Assembly: GCA_041547565.1 (NCBI GenBank)
Contig: JBFEUI010000021.1
Span: 1 to 32,725 of the forward strand
Length of the DNA stretch: 32,725 nt
Direction of reading: 5' to 3'
From: JBFEUI01 sp041547565
GTDB taxonomy: Bacteria; Pseudomonadota; Gammaproteobacteria; Thiohalomonadales; Thiohalomonadaceae
Position numbers and translations under genes: made by a program. Under the pieces are notes generated by a model that was not told the origin of the DNA, searched no databases, and saw nothing but the letters and a program-made list of their open reading frames with translations. Positions 1 to 8,815 of the stretch are shown in pieces. Within the stretch, counting starts at the first letter, position 1. Each line of letters begins with the position of its first letter.

Positions 1-288
1 GATCAGTCCGAAGGGGAACAGGGAGTAGATATATTTTTGTGAGCTGCGCTCGACGCCGTATTTCTGCTTCATGATCTTGGAGAATACACGGGGCTCGGCC
101 ACCGTACCGTTCTCTTCAAAATAGGCACGGGCCTCGTTGACGATGTCCCAGTGTTCGTCGGTCATCTCGACGTTTTCATTGGCGGCAATGGCCAGTGCCA
201 CGTCGGTGTCCCACTGGCTCAGATCCTCCATCCAGCCGGCCTCGCTCAGTACAACGGTTTTGCCGTTCGTCTCAATAGGATTAACCAT
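1..288 (-). CDS. DsrC/TusE-family sulfur relay protein (3' end cut by window edge)
   Basis: The 96 visible residues match the DsrC/TusE family along their length: an N-terminal beta segment (NGKTVVLSEAGWMEDLSQW), the DEHWDIVNEARAYFEENG helix region and the conserved SLFPFG segment at about residues 88-93. Family members carry sulfur on a C-terminal cysteine arm, either to dissimilatory sulfite reductase (DsrC) or within tRNA 2-thiouridine synthesis (TusE). The window ends before that arm, so the number of cysteines, which separates true DsrC from TusE and one-cysteine relatives, cannot be read. The ATG at 288 has an AGAGG ribosome-binding sequence just upstream and a strong promoter about 80 bases further. 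It lies downstream of rlmKL on the same strand but appears to be transcribed on its own. Family assignment is firm; DsrC versus TusE is open. Confidence 0.87.
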   Translation of the reverse strand, partial: MVNPIETNGKTVVLSEAGWMEDLSQWDTDVALAIAANENVEMTDEHWDIVNEARAYFEENGTVAEPRVFSKIMKQKYGVERSSQKYIYSLFPFGLI

Positions 289-369
289 ATTCTTAACCTC
301 TTTGGGTGGTAAACGTGCCAGAGGCGCGTTGGTTTTAATAAAAGACCCAGTGAATTAGTGTGAAATAAA

Positions 370-398
370 ATTATGTATAACCACACTAAAATAGTCAA
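370..398 (-). promoter_or_regulatory. Sigma70-type promoter of the dsrC-like gene
   Basis: On the minus strand TTGACT (393-398) and CATAAT (370-375) are separated by exactly 17 bases, each matching consensus at five of six positions. The surroundings are AT-rich, unlike the flanking genes. It points at the dsrC-like gene and predicts a leader of roughly 75 bases. Confidence 0.72.
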
Positions 399-442
399 GT
401 ATTATTTTGAGGTTTTTTGGGGACTACCGCGGTGCCTGGCTT

Positions 443-2626
443 CTATTCAGCAGTTTTGCGGATGCGCCAGCAGCGGTGGATCCTGGGGTTGCGCTCGAAA
501 TCGGCGGGCAGGGTACTGCGGCTGATATCCTCTGCCGTGAGGCCGCCTGCCGCCAGAGTGTCCTCGTCGAGCCGGAAGCGGCGGTAGTTGTTGGAGAATA
601 TAATGCTGCCGCCCGGGCTGAGCAGCCGGGCGGCATCGGTCAGCAGGCGGACATGGTCGCGTTGTATGTCGAGCGTCCCGGCCATGCGCTTGGAACTGGA
701 GAAGGTGGGGGGGTCGAGAAAGATGAGGTCGTATTGGCGTGTGCCCTTGCCCGCCTGTTCGGCCAGCCAGGCCGTGCAGTCGGCCTGGATCAGTTCATGC
801 TCGGCCCCGCTGATTCCGTTGCGCTTGAGGTTGCGCCGAGCCCAGTCCAGATAGGTCCTGGACATGTCCACCGTGGTGGTGCCGCGTGCCTTGCCCAGCG
901 CGGCATGGACGGTGGCCGTCCCGGTATAGGCGAACAGGTTTAAAAAGCGCTTGCCCCTGGCCTCGGCGCCGATCATCTGTCGGGTAATACGGTGGTCCAG
1001 GAACAGGCCGGTGTCGAGGTAGTCGCTGAAGTTTACCAGTAGCCGGCAGGGGCCCTCCCGTACCTCGTGGAACTGCCGGTTCTGGGCCTGTTTTTCGTAC
1101 TGTGACGTGCCTTTCTGGCGTTTGCGCACCTTGTAGAAGATCTGGGCCGGCGGCACCTCAAGCAGCTGCGGCAGGACGGCCAGCACCTCCTGCATGCGGG
1201 TAAAGACCTTCTCTTCATCCACGCTTTGCGGCGCCTCGTACTCCTGCACATGCACCCACAGTTTCTCGCCCCGGTAGAGGTCGACGGCCACGGCGTACTC
1301 GGGCAGGTCGGCGTCGTAGACGCGGTAGCAGTGGATATCCTCGCGCCGCGCCCATTTTCTCAGGCGCTTGAGGTTTTTTTTCAGGCGGTTGGCGAACATT
1401 TGGGCGCCGGGACTGCTGGCCAGCGTCTCGGCCTTGTCCTCACTGATATGGACGCTCGGGCGCGGGCGGTAACGGAACAGGCGGCACTCCAGCGGGCCGT
1501 TGTAGAGGGTGACCGGGCGCTCGCTTTGCAGCCCGATCTGTGCCGCCAGTTCCGGGTTGCCGGTAAACACCGCCGCCGGCCAATCGCTGAGCGGGCCACG
1601 CAACAGCTCGCCGATGGTGCCGTAGAGCGGCTTGAGTTCATTGACCTCGCCGAGGCGTTCGCCATAGGGGGGATTGATCACCAGCAGCCCCTGTTGCGGT
1701 TGGTCCAGGGGCAGATCGAGCGACAATTCATGCCGTGATACGGTGATGTAGTCATCCAGGCCGGCCCGCTCGATATTGCCGCGCGCCGCCTCCAGCGCCT
1801 CCTCACTGGCGTCGAAACCCTGAATCGGGGGCAACTGTGCGAGCCCCTGTTGCCGCCGTTGTTCCGCCTCCTCGAGCAGTTGCCGCCACAGTGCCCGGTC
1901 GTGGCCACGCCAGCCGGTAAAGCCGAAGTGTTCGCGCAACAGTCCCGGTGCAATGCCGGCGGCCATTAGCGCCCCTTCGATGAGAAAGGTGCCGGAGCCG
2001 CACATCGGGTCCAGCAGCATGGCCCCTCTGGCCGCCTCATCCGGCCAGCCCGCCAGCAGCAAAATGGCCGCGGCCAGGTTCTCCTTCAGCGGGGCGGCGG
2101 CGCCCTCGATGCGGTAGCCGCGGCGGTGCAGGCTGCCGCCGGACAGGTCGACGGCGATGCGGGCGCGATCACCACGCAGGTGCAGGTTGATGCGCAGGTC
2201 CGGTTGCTCCAGGTCGACCGAGGGGCGCTCACCGAACTGTTCGCGCAGCCGGTCGACGATGGCGTCCTTGGTCTTGAGCGCGGCATAGCGGGTGTGGCTG
2301 ATGGCCGGTTTGATTCCGGTGCAGTCCACCGCGAGTGTGCCGTCGGCGGCGAGGTGGCGCTCCCAGCGAATGGCGTGGACTTCCTCATACAACTGCTCCG
2401 GTGTGGCGGCCGGCACGTCGGTGATGGGCATCAATACCCGGTTGACGACGCGTCCCCACAGGCACAGGCGGTAGGCGGTCTCCAGCGTAGCGTCGAAGCT
2501 GGCCCCGGCGATGCCGCCCTGCACCCGCTGGGCACCCAGATCGCGCAGTTCATCGACCAGCAGTTCTCCCATGCCCTTGGGGGCGCTGGCATAGAAGCGG
2601 CGAAGCTTGTGTTTGACTCGACTCAT
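443..2626 (-). CDS. rlmL: Bifunctional 23S rRNA methyltransferase RlmKL (m2G2445 and m7G2069)
   Basis: The 727-residue protein has the fused architecture of E. coli RlmKL (about 700 residues). A THUMP-type N-terminal RNA-binding region is followed by a first SAM methyltransferase domain with DPMCGSGTFLIEGA near residue 208 and NPPYGERLG near 320, the signature of N2-guanine methylation (RlmL half). A second Rossmann methyltransferase domain with FLNLFAYTGTATVHA and DPPTFSSSKRM near residue 635 corresponds to RlmK. The enzyme modifies helix 74 and nearby bases of 23S rRNA during 50S assembly in the cytoplasm. The ATG at 2626 gives the family N-terminus (RRFYASAPKGMGELL); its ribosome-binding site is weak. 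It lies 25 bases after slyX, so co-transcription is likely. Both catalytic motifs are intact. Confidence 0.96.
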   Translation of the reverse strand: MSRVKHKLRRFYASAPKGMGELLVDELRDLGAQRVQGGIAGASFDATLETAYRLCLWGRVVNRVLMPITDVPAATPEQLYEEVHAIRWERHLAADGTLAVDCTGIKPAISHTRYAALKTKDAIVDRLREQFGERPSVDLEQPDLRINLHLRGDRARIAVDLSGGSLHRRGYRIEGAAAPLKENLAAAILLLAGWPDEAARGAMLLDPMCGSGTFLIEGALMAAGIAPGLLREHFGFTGWRGHDRALWRQLLEEAEQRRQQGLAQLPPIQGFDASEEALEAARGNIERAGLDDYITVSRHELSLDLPLDQPQQGLLVINPPYGERLGEVNELKPLYGTIGELLRGPLSDWPAAVFTGNPELAAQIGLQSERPVTLYNGPLECRLFRYRPRPSVHISEDKAETLASSPGAQMFANRLKKNLKRLRKWARREDIHCYRVYDADLPEYAVAVDLYRGEKLWVHVQEYEAPQSVDEEKVFTRMQEVLAVLPQLLEVPPAQIFYKVRKRQKGTSQYEKQAQNRQFHEVREGPCRLLVNFSDYLDTGLFLDHRITRQMIGAEARGKRFLNLFAYTGTATVHAALGKARGTTTVDMSRTYLDWARRNLKRNGISGAEHELIQADCTAWLAEQAGKGTRQYDLIFLDPPTFSSSKRMAGTLDIQRDHVRLLTDAARLLSPGGSIIFSNNYRRFRLDEDTLAAGGLTAEDISRSTLPADFERNPRIHRCWRIRKTAE

Positions 2627-2651
2627 AATAAAGGGTGCTGTTCCGGCCGGC

Positions 2652-2855
2652 TCAGTAGTGGGGGGGCGGAGTCTCTTCAGAGGCGGGCGCCACCGCGGAG
2701 GGCGTCAGCTCTTTTACCAGACTCATCAGGTACTCGACCTGTGCGCTCAGGCTTTCTATTGTCTGTTGCTGTTTCATCACCGTTTGGGTCAGCGACTCGA
2801 GCGCAGACTCCTGGTAGGCGTAGCGGGTTTCCAGCTCTTCTAAACGTGATTCCAT
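2652..2855 (-). CDS. slyX: SlyX family coiled-coil protein
   Basis: This 67-residue protein has the SlyX pattern: an N-terminal heptad-rich coiled coil (MESRLEELETRYAYQESALE, then LTQTVMKQQQTIESLSAQVEYL) and the characteristic C-terminal PPPHY. SlyX is a small conserved gammaproteobacterial protein whose biochemical role is unknown; the name comes from a link to lysis-resistance phenotypes in E. coli. No membrane segment or enzymatic motif is visible. It is the first gene of a probable slyX-rlmKL unit. The ATG at 2855 is the natural family start, with only a weak AAGG upstream. A GATAAT hexamer on the minus strand at 2887-2892 could be its -10 element, but no good -35 sits at the right distance. 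Confidence 0.9.
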   Translation of the reverse strand: MESRLEELETRYAYQESALESLTQTVMKQQQTIESLSAQVEYLMSLVKELTPSAVAPASEETPPPHY

Positions 2856-2952
2856 GGGCTTGGGCCTTGAACGTGACAGGGGCGCTATTATCCTTCGGAC
2901 GCGGCGATATTGCTATGGTCAGTCCCGGTGACACATGGTAGTGTGGCCAGCC

Positions 2953-3321
2953 ATGATAGCCAAGATACTTATAACACTGGCGGTAATCGGTGGGGCGTAC
3001 CTGGTGCTCAAGGCACGCGCCGAGCGCATGCACAGAATACAGAGTGAACAGGCCGAACAGACGCAGAGCGTGCAGTCCGATATGCGCCTTGCCGCCTATC
3101 TGTTCATCTTTGTGATGCTGGCATTTTCCGCTGGCTGGCTCTACTTTGAGTGGCGCGACAACTACCGCGAGGTGACGGTGCGGGTGATCAATACGCAGAA
3201 CGGCGAGAGTGTGAGTTATCAGGCACGATTCGGCGATGTTGAAGCGCGCAGTTTCCGCACCCTGGACGGACGTACGATCACGGTAGCCGATACCGACCGT
3301 ATCGAACTGGGTGCGGAATAA
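2953..3321 (+). CDS. Small two-helix membrane protein of unknown function
   Basis: The 122-residue product starts with a hydrophobic segment (MIAKILITLAVIGGAYLVL), followed by a short polar, Gln-rich, coiled-coil-like stretch (about residues 20-43). A second membrane helix lies near residues 45-65 (LAAYLFIFVMLAFSAGWLYF). The soluble C-terminal part of about 55 residues is beta-rich. I recognise no characterised family. An in-frame ATG lies six codons upstream at 2935 (MVVWPA), but neither start has a convincing ribosome-binding site; the downstream one puts the helix directly at the N-terminus. It is divergent from slyX and 72 bases ahead of another envelope gene on the same strand, so the two may be co-expressed. 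Confidence 0.7.
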   Translation: MIAKILITLAVIGGAYLVLKARAERMHRIQSEQAEQTQSVQSDMRLAAYLFIFVMLAFSAGWLYFEWRDNYREVTVRVINTQNGESVSYQARFGDVEARSFRTLDGRTITVADTDRIELGAE

Positions 3322-3393
3322 CCCTGCACGCGCAGTTCTGGTATGGTTAGTATCTCGGTTCATTAGGGCTCATCGTTACGAGATCGGAGCGTT

Positions 3394-3960
3394 GTGTTGA
3401 AGCGCCTGTTAATCACGCTTGTGTTGTTGTGCAGCCTGTCGCCCCAGGTGCAGGGTGCCGATCTTTCTTTTGCCGGCAACGGCTCAATGGCGATGCGCAT
3501 GATGAACGCCATGTGGGACATGATGGAGTGGTTTGTCGAACAGCGCCGTCCCGGTTATCGCTCTATTCCCTGGAACTACGTCTACCCCGGCTCGCCCTGG
3601 ACCTACCGTTACCCGGCCAGCCCCTGGGATCGCCGTGCCCATGATCCCTGGCGGCAGGGGGGGGCAGCGTTTGCCAATGCGCCGCTGTGGGGCACCCTGG
3701 ATGGCGTGTGGCGTGCCACCAGCGGCGAGTACTGGATCGTGCAGGGTAACCAGTTCGCACTTTACGCCGGCCGGGATCGCTATCTGCACGGCAACATCTC
3801 CGTGCAGGGCGACCACATCCTCGCCATCATCCCGGCAACGGGGATGACCTTCGATTATCGCTACTGGCTGGTTGAAGGCATGCTCCTCGTGCGCGATGAA
3901 TTCGGCAACGCTATGGTGCTGGACCTGGTGCAACCCACCGCCAGGAACTGGAGCTGGTAG
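3394..3960 (+). CDS. Secreted protein with YPxSPW repeats, unknown function
   Basis: The 188-residue product begins with a clear Sec signal peptide (MLKRLLITLVLLCSLSPQVQGA, cleavage probably after residue 22), so the mature protein should be periplasmic or surface-exposed. Residues about 53-80 are rich in Tyr, Trp and Pro, with two near-identical units, YPGSPW (64-69) and YPASPW (73-78), preceded by a related SIPW. The C-terminal 85 residues look beta-rich (DGVWRATSGEYWIVQGNQF) and end in W. A methionine-rich stretch (MAMRMMNAMWDMMEW) lies just after the signal peptide. The GTG start at 3394 has GGAG five bases upstream; a TTG at 3397 is an alternative. I do not recognise a characterised family. 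Confidence 0.72.
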   Translation: MLKRLLITLVLLCSLSPQVQGADLSFAGNGSMAMRMMNAMWDMMEWFVEQRRPGYRSIPWNYVYPGSPWTYRYPASPWDRRAHDPWRQGGAAFANAPLWGTLDGVWRATSGEYWIVQGNQFALYAGRDRYLHGNISVQGDHILAIIPATGMTFDYRYWLVEGMLLVRDEFGNAMVLDLVQPTARNWSW

Positions 3961-4303
3961 TCGCGGGAACCTTTTGACGGGAGCAAAGTGTGTCGCCTTC
4001 AGGGTGAGCTGCGTGGGTGTAGCAAAATCGCGGGCGCAGGGCAGAGGAAAGTACTGAGTCTGTGGTGGCATGCACTCAACCAATGCACGCATTTTTCTCT
4101 CCACCGGTGCAATGCGACACGGGCCTGCAAAGCGGGCAATCTGCCTGCGTTATCACCTTGGTGCATCAATGACTTTCAACTGTTAAATTAAGATTAACTA
4201 CCTTGCCAGTTAAACTTTGCAGGAGCGGGTCAGGCAATTGTGGCAGATATATACTCCCTTTTTCTACATGTGTCCCAGTCAAAGTGTCAATGTTGCCGGG
4301 GGG
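3961..4303 (+). other. Intergenic region upstream of the beta-barrel gene
   Basis: These 343 bases hold no convincing gene. The stretch at about 4183-4215 is AT-rich with several TTAA-containing words (GTTAAATTAAGATTAACT, then AGTTAAAC), which could be regulator binding sites. A TATACT hexamer at 4250-4255 is a possible -10 element for the downstream gene, although no good -35 lies 16-18 bases upstream. The open frame of the next gene extends back to 4217, but that part lacks signal-peptide or domain character and is treated as leader. Confidence 0.4.
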
Positions 4304-5539
4304 ATGACGTTGCACGCTTTGCGTGAGAAAAGCATTCGCATTGTGCTGGCGGCGTTGCTGCTGAACAGTGTAGTGTTCGATACCCGTGCTGCCGGCTGGG
4401 ATGGCGACCCTTCACTGGAGGATATCACCTTCAGCTTCGAGTCTTTTATCGACATGAATGCCTATCAATTCCGCCGTGCCGATGAAATCAGATGGATCGA
4501 CGTGGAAAACGGTTATCGTGCGACAGGGGGAAGCTTTGATCACAATTTGCTCTACATGTTCTCCGACCTGCGCGTAAAACAGGCGATCACACCCAATGTG
4601 GTTGCCAGGGTGATGTGGGAAGAAGAGGAGTTCTATGAGCGCCGTGAACAGCAGCGGCCACTGCTGGAGATTGAGTTGAGGCATTCCGATTATCCTGTCT
4701 CCGTGTCGCTGCTGGGTCGTCCCGCCTACGCCAAACGCGATGCGGATCTGGGGCTGGGACTGACGCTGGGCGAGCGGCCGCGCAACTATCTGCGTGTGGC
4801 AGCCCTGGCTCCCGATCTGTTCTACAACATGAAGAATGTGCAGGATGAGTCGTCCTACCGAACCGAGCCGGGACAGTGGCTGGTGGAGGGAGCATACGAC
4901 TGGGGCAATGGCTTCAGAATGAATTTCCAGTGGGAGCAGAACAGGCCGCTGGAATTCGTGCTGGATGATGAGGTTTCTGTATTTGCCTTCGAGAATCGAA
5001 ACTACAGCCTTACAGTGACCCGCCGTCTTGATGAGGCGCAGACCCTGGGGCTCAGGACGCGCGGTTTTGCTACCGAACAGAGTATCGATGAGGGTAGCGA
5101 ATGGCGCTCGCAGGATATCCGTTACGCCTCTGTTGACGCCTTCCGTATCGCCCTTCCCGGGGAGAATGATGAATGGACGGTGGGGCTGCGCTACGATGAG
5201 TTCCGCAATAATGAGCGGGCCGCAGCGGGTGGGAGGATGTCATTCGATTTTCTGTATACCACCCTGCAGGCTTATACCACCTACTACCATCCGTTCAGAC
5301 CCCATCAGGCATGGGAGCTGGGGCTTTTTGTCGGTAATGCAACCCGGGGAAGCGACTACATCGATGCATCGGTACCGGATACGCACGCGAACCAGATCGA
5401 GGGAAAGCTGACAACAGCGTGGGAACTGTTCTCGGCCAATCGGGCCAGTACCTTGACCTTTGCCCTGTCATGGAATCTTGATGAACTGGATTCAGATGCC
5501 GTGGATGGCGGCATGATACGCTTGCAGACGCTGTTTTGA
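4304..5539 (+). CDS. Probable outer-membrane beta-barrel protein, unknown function
   Basis: Read from the ATG at 4304 the product is 411 residues, with a signal peptide of about 30 residues (hydrophobic core IRIVLAALLLNSVVF, then DTRAAG). The start is preceded by a G-rich run; the frame is open 29 codons further upstream, but that extension would bury the signal peptide. The mature part alternates polar and hydrophobic residues, with aromatic girdle-like positions and Asp/Glu/Arg-rich turns. It ends in LQTLF, a terminal phenylalanine typical of Bam-inserted barrels. Hence it is most likely an outer-membrane barrel, but I cannot assign a family or substrate. It is not part of an evident transporter operon; the next gene is convergent. 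Confidence 0.68.
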   Translation: MTLHALREKSIRIVLAALLLNSVVFDTRAAGWDGDPSLEDITFSFESFIDMNAYQFRRADEIRWIDVENGYRATGGSFDHNLLYMFSDLRVKQAITPNVVARVMWEEEEFYERREQQRPLLEIELRHSDYPVSVSLLGRPAYAKRDADLGLGLTLGERPRNYLRVAALAPDLFYNMKNVQDESSYRTEPGQWLVEGAYDWGNGFRMNFQWEQNRPLEFVLDDEVSVFAFENRNYSLTVTRRLDEAQTLGLRTRGFATEQSIDEGSEWRSQDIRYASVDAFRIALPGENDEWTVGLRYDEFRNNERAAAGGRMSFDFLYTTLQAYTTYYHPFRPHQAWELGLFVGNATRGSDYIDASVPDTHANQIEGKLTTAWELFSANRASTLTFALSWNLDELDSDAVDGGMIRLQTLF

Positions 5540-5689
5540 ACAACCGGTAGCGGTGCGAAGGGGTGACGCACAGCACCCTGAAAAAGTATTGCCGTCCATT
5601 CGCCAGTGAACAGTTTTTCGGCATGGAACTTTTTCTCACAGCTGCAGCCAAGCTGAACTACTGTAACCATGATGAGGACAAATGGTGTG

Positions 5690-6352
5690 TCAGATCTTCC
5701 CCTTGACACTCTTCCATATCGAGACTGTCAGGTAAGGCGCAAAGACAACGAAAGCCAGTAGCAAGAGTGCCAGTGGAAGGTTGGCGTGCATTTCTCCTCC
5801 TGACAAGGACTTGCGACCGATGTGCCCCACGTATGAGTAGGCGACAACGCGCGGGAAGATACAGATAAAGGTGATGACTACAAAATGAAGTAAGCGTACT
5901 CGGGTCATGCCCAGCGCATAATTCAGCGCGCTAAATGGAATACCCGGAAACAGTCGAACCAGCAGCACAAACCTCCAGCCTTCATCCTCTACGCCGCGTT
6001 TTATTTTCTTCATTTTTACTGACAGGTGCTTCTCCAGCCACTGCTCTGACAGGAAACGGGAAATGATAAATGTAAGGGCGGCACCTGTTGTTGCAAAGAG
6101 TTGGTTATAGAAGGTTCCCCAAAATGGGCCGAACAATGCCCCGCCAATAATGCTAAGCATCGAGCCGGGAAAAAACAGTATTGTCATAACAAGATAAAAC
6201 GCCAGAAAGAGCAGTGGTGATGTGACAGGATGCAGGCTTAGCCACCTGTCCACAGCAGCCTCATCGATATGCGCGCGGTATATTAATGTGAGTGCCGATC
6301 CGGTGAGGATGAGAAGCAATAAAAGGATGCGTCCTGCTTTGCTGTATGTCAT
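5690..6352 (-). CDS. TVP38/TMEM64 (DedA-like) membrane protein
   Basis: The 220-residue polytopic protein has an N-terminal helix (RILLLLLILTGSALTLIY) and the family core FLAFYLVMTILFFPGSMLSI followed by IGGALFGPFWGTFYNQ. It also has the RLFPGIPFSALNYALGMTRV segment and further C-terminal helices. These are the hallmark motifs of the TVP38/TMEM64 (SNARE-associated, DedA-superfamily) proteins, thought to act in lipid or undecaprenyl-phosphate handling in the inner membrane; the exact substrate here is unknown. The length is normal. It is the third gene of a minus-strand run, 41 bases after the spermidine-synthase-like membrane protein, and probably shares its transcript. The ATG at 6352 has no strong ribosome-binding site. 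Confidence 0.9.
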   Translation of the reverse strand: MTYSKAGRILLLLLILTGSALTLIYRAHIDEAAVDRWLSLHPVTSPLLFLAFYLVMTILFFPGSMLSIIGGALFGPFWGTFYNQLFATTGAALTFIISRFLSEQWLEKHLSVKMKKIKRGVEDEGWRFVLLVRLFPGIPFSALNYALGMTRVRLLHFVVITFICIFPRVVAYSYVGHIGRKSLSGGEMHANLPLALLLLAFVVFAPYLTVSIWKSVKGKI

Positions 6353-6393
6353 CGGTGTGGCTCGTGTTTGTGCTTGTCCCCGTGCTGCGATGG

Positions 6394-8805
6394 CTACGGG
6401 AGTGTTGCGGCAGCAGTGATATAGAACAGGAGTGCAAAAATTATCACAGCACTAAAGCCAAGATGAATGGCAGTGATTGTGGCAAGTATTGCACTAATAA
6501 CAGATGCGCAGCCATTGATGCCCCATACCCATGGGATTTCGACAGGGGCCGTTTCATTCAACCTGGCAAGCCCGAGCGGAAACGGCATCCCCATGCTGAA
6601 TGCCAATGGTGCGATCAGTATGACAGTGACGGCTATCTTTACTGTAACTGGATATGCCAGTAATTCGTTAAATAAAGGTTCAACAAGAAACAGGTAGCCA
6701 AGGCACAGAGCGGTAATACAGAAGACTGCAATCCTGATGGTGCGGGCTGTCTTCGTAAATTCAGCGAAGCGATTGGAAAAGGCGCTGCCCAGTCCGGCAA
6801 AGATCAGGAATGCCGCCAGCACCACACTCACTGCATACAGCGGATGGTGCAAAAACAGGATAAACTTCTGAATAAATGCAATCTCGATAAAGAGAAAGGC
6901 AAGGCCGAGCATAAAAAAATAGATCAGACCTTTAATACGGGCGGCGGTAAGCTGTGACGGCCTTGCTGTACGGCGACCCACGATCAGCGGTAGCAGGATC
7001 AGGATAAAACTTGCCAGTATCGCCTGTGTCAGCGAGACGATAAGGATCAGGTATCCGGATTCCAGCATGGGTGTTCCCCCCTTTCCACGGAGATTTACAA
7101 TTTCCGCAAGGGTGCGCCACTTAAAGAAGTTAAAGAAGTAGGGCCTGTCGTCGGTGGCTGGATTTAGTTTGAATTTGTAATCGGATGTGAACGAATCACC
7201 CTTGCCACCAATAAATGCCTGGGCAGCATGAAAGAAATGATCCTGTTTCAGGCGATTGTAGCGGTTGTTCTCTACTTTACCGGTACCAGGCGCGTAAGCA
7301 ATATCAAAGGCGCGCGTCTCACAGAAACGGCGCATCTTGTTTAGCTCTGTATCATTAAACATGCCGTTTTTGACGATTAGCGTACTGGTCTGCCAACCGC
7401 GTATTAAGGCCAGTTGCAGCGCGGGATGCTCAACCTGCAGTCTCACCTGTGCCTGTATCGCGGTTGCAAACAGCTTCAGGGTGTCTCGTGGCGGATTCCT
7501 GATCCAGCGGCTGATGGCCAGATAACCACCTGGGTTGAGGTGTTGTAGATAATCCTGAAACGCCTCCACGGTATACAGGTAGCTTTCCGACAGTGCGTAA
7601 AGTCCTGCCGAAGAGGCGCTAAAGGAGTCGAGCAGGGAAATCTGGATCAGGTCATAATGGGCGTCGCTGCCTGAAATATATCCCCGGGCCTCGGCAACAT
7701 GCATGGTAGTCGTGCCGGATTGGGAAAAAAGTGCGGGAATGTCCTTGTATTCCTGCTGCACGAGTTCTGCTATGTGCGGGTTTAACTCGACCGCATCAAT
7801 CCTGTCAGCATTGTGGTAGTGGGCCTGAAGAATGTCACTTCCACCGCCAGCTCCGAGTATCAGTACATGATCATGTCGGCCAAGGTGGTAGGGCAGGGCG
7901 GATGTCATCTGATCCAGGTAGGCTAGTTTGCTTCTATCACCGTCATAGTGCGTCAGGGCAGACATGCCGCCGCCATCGATGAAGATGGCTTTCTGCTCCA
8001 CGGGCCACTGCGTTGCCACCACACTCAGCCCGGGGGCATGGCGTATAGGTGTTTGCAGGCTTTCTACCACCGAAACCAGTCCCAACGGGCTTGATTGCTC
8101 AGAGATAATCCGGGTGCCATTAATCTGCAGCAACTGGTTCAGACCTTTAAACGGGGAGATCACCGGTTTGCTCCACTCCTGTGGCACAGTCCATGGCAGT
8201 ACAACAAACACAACCACCAGGCCTGCTATCCATTTGGAGTGCAATTTCAGTTCGTAGCAGGCAAGACCGGCGCTAATGGCTATCAGGCTTCCAAAGAGGA
8301 GCAGCACTTGTTCAGGAAAGACGGTAAACAACAAGAGAATAATCACGATGCTGCCGGCACCGGCCCCAAGCAGATCCGCCGCATAGATGTGTGAAGCCTT
8401 CGTCGAGTAGTGGCTGAGCGACAGCCCGACACAATTTGCCGCAAAGAAAAATGGCAGAGAGAGGAGCAGGTAGATGGTAAATAACCAGATAGACTGTAGT
8501 GGGTCCCAGAACGCCTCCAGTGGATTGAAGGGCAGGTGCTGGGCGATGATAAAACAGGCCACCGAGCTCAGTGAAAACAGGAAAATGTTTATAAAATATA
8601 CCGTGGTAAAATGCGGCAACAGATGATGTCGTGCCAGGGTCAGGAAGCTGCCGCTGGCACCGTAGCCGAGCAAGGCGAGGCTGATAAGCATGTAGGCGAA
8701 ATGGTGCCACTGGATAATGGAAAACAGCCGCATCAGCAGCACCTCATAGCCAAGGGCGGCTGCCGAGATCAACGCAATGGATAGTCGCGGCGGGCTCATG
8801 ATCAC
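6394..8805 (-). CDS. Polytopic membrane protein with spermidine-synthase-like SAM domain
   Basis: The 803-residue protein has about six membrane helices in residues 1-210, including the family motif YAADLLGAGAGS at 141-152. A soluble Rossmann domain spans about 230-560, with LILGAGGGSD (315-324), VELNP (339-343) and TDDRPYFF (551-558). Several more helices fill 580-800. This is the layout of membrane-fused spermidine-synthase-like proteins. Where E. coli SpeE has SDCTDP, this protein has ISLLDS (389-394), so the first catalytic aspartate seems to be Ser and classical aminopropyl transfer is doubtful; a methyltransferase-like or unknown SAM reaction is possible. The GTG at 8805 lies 10 bases after the pcm stop; an ATG two codons later is an alternative. 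It is probably co-transcribed with the exported Pcm and TVP38 genes. Confidence 0.85.
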   Translation of the reverse strand: MIMSPPRLSIALISAAALGYEVLLMRLFSIIQWHHFAYMLISLALLGYGASGSFLTLARHHLLPHFTTVYFINIFLFSLSSVACFIIAQHLPFNPLEAFWDPLQSIWLFTIYLLLSLPFFFAANCVGLSLSHYSTKASHIYAADLLGAGAGSIVIILLLFTVFPEQVLLLFGSLIAISAGLACYELKLHSKWIAGLVVVFVVLPWTVPQEWSKPVISPFKGLNQLLQINGTRIISEQSSPLGLVSVVESLQTPIRHAPGLSVVATQWPVEQKAIFIDGGGMSALTHYDGDRSKLAYLDQMTSALPYHLGRHDHVLILGAGGGSDILQAHYHNADRIDAVELNPHIAELVQQEYKDIPALFSQSGTTTMHVAEARGYISGSDAHYDLIQISLLDSFSASSAGLYALSESYLYTVEAFQDYLQHLNPGGYLAISRWIRNPPRDTLKLFATAIQAQVRLQVEHPALQLALIRGWQTSTLIVKNGMFNDTELNKMRRFCETRAFDIAYAPGTGKVENNRYNRLKQDHFFHAAQAFIGGKGDSFTSDYKFKLNPATDDRPYFFNFFKWRTLAEIVNLRGKGGTPMLESGYLILIVSLTQAILASFILILLPLIVGRRTARPSQLTAARIKGLIYFFMLGLAFLFIEIAFIQKFILFLHHPLYAVSVVLAAFLIFAGLGSAFSNRFAEFTKTARTIRIAVFCITALCLGYLFLVEPLFNELLAYPVTVKIAVTVILIAPLAFSMGMPFPLGLARLNETAPVEIPWVWGINGCASVISAILATITAIHLGFSAVIIFALLFYITAAATLP

Positions 8806-8815
8806 GATTGTCTGC

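Noticed and set aside
407..943. 178-residue plus-strand frame
   Set aside because: It is the antisense of the intact rlmKL gene and has no family features; high GC keeps such frames open.
2126..2941. 271-residue plus-strand frame across rlmKL and slyX
   Set aside because: Antisense of two recognised genes, composition without domain character.
5557..5582. GGGTG/CACCC hairpin after the beta-barrel gene
   Set aside because: A five-base stem with no T tract is not enough for a terminator call.
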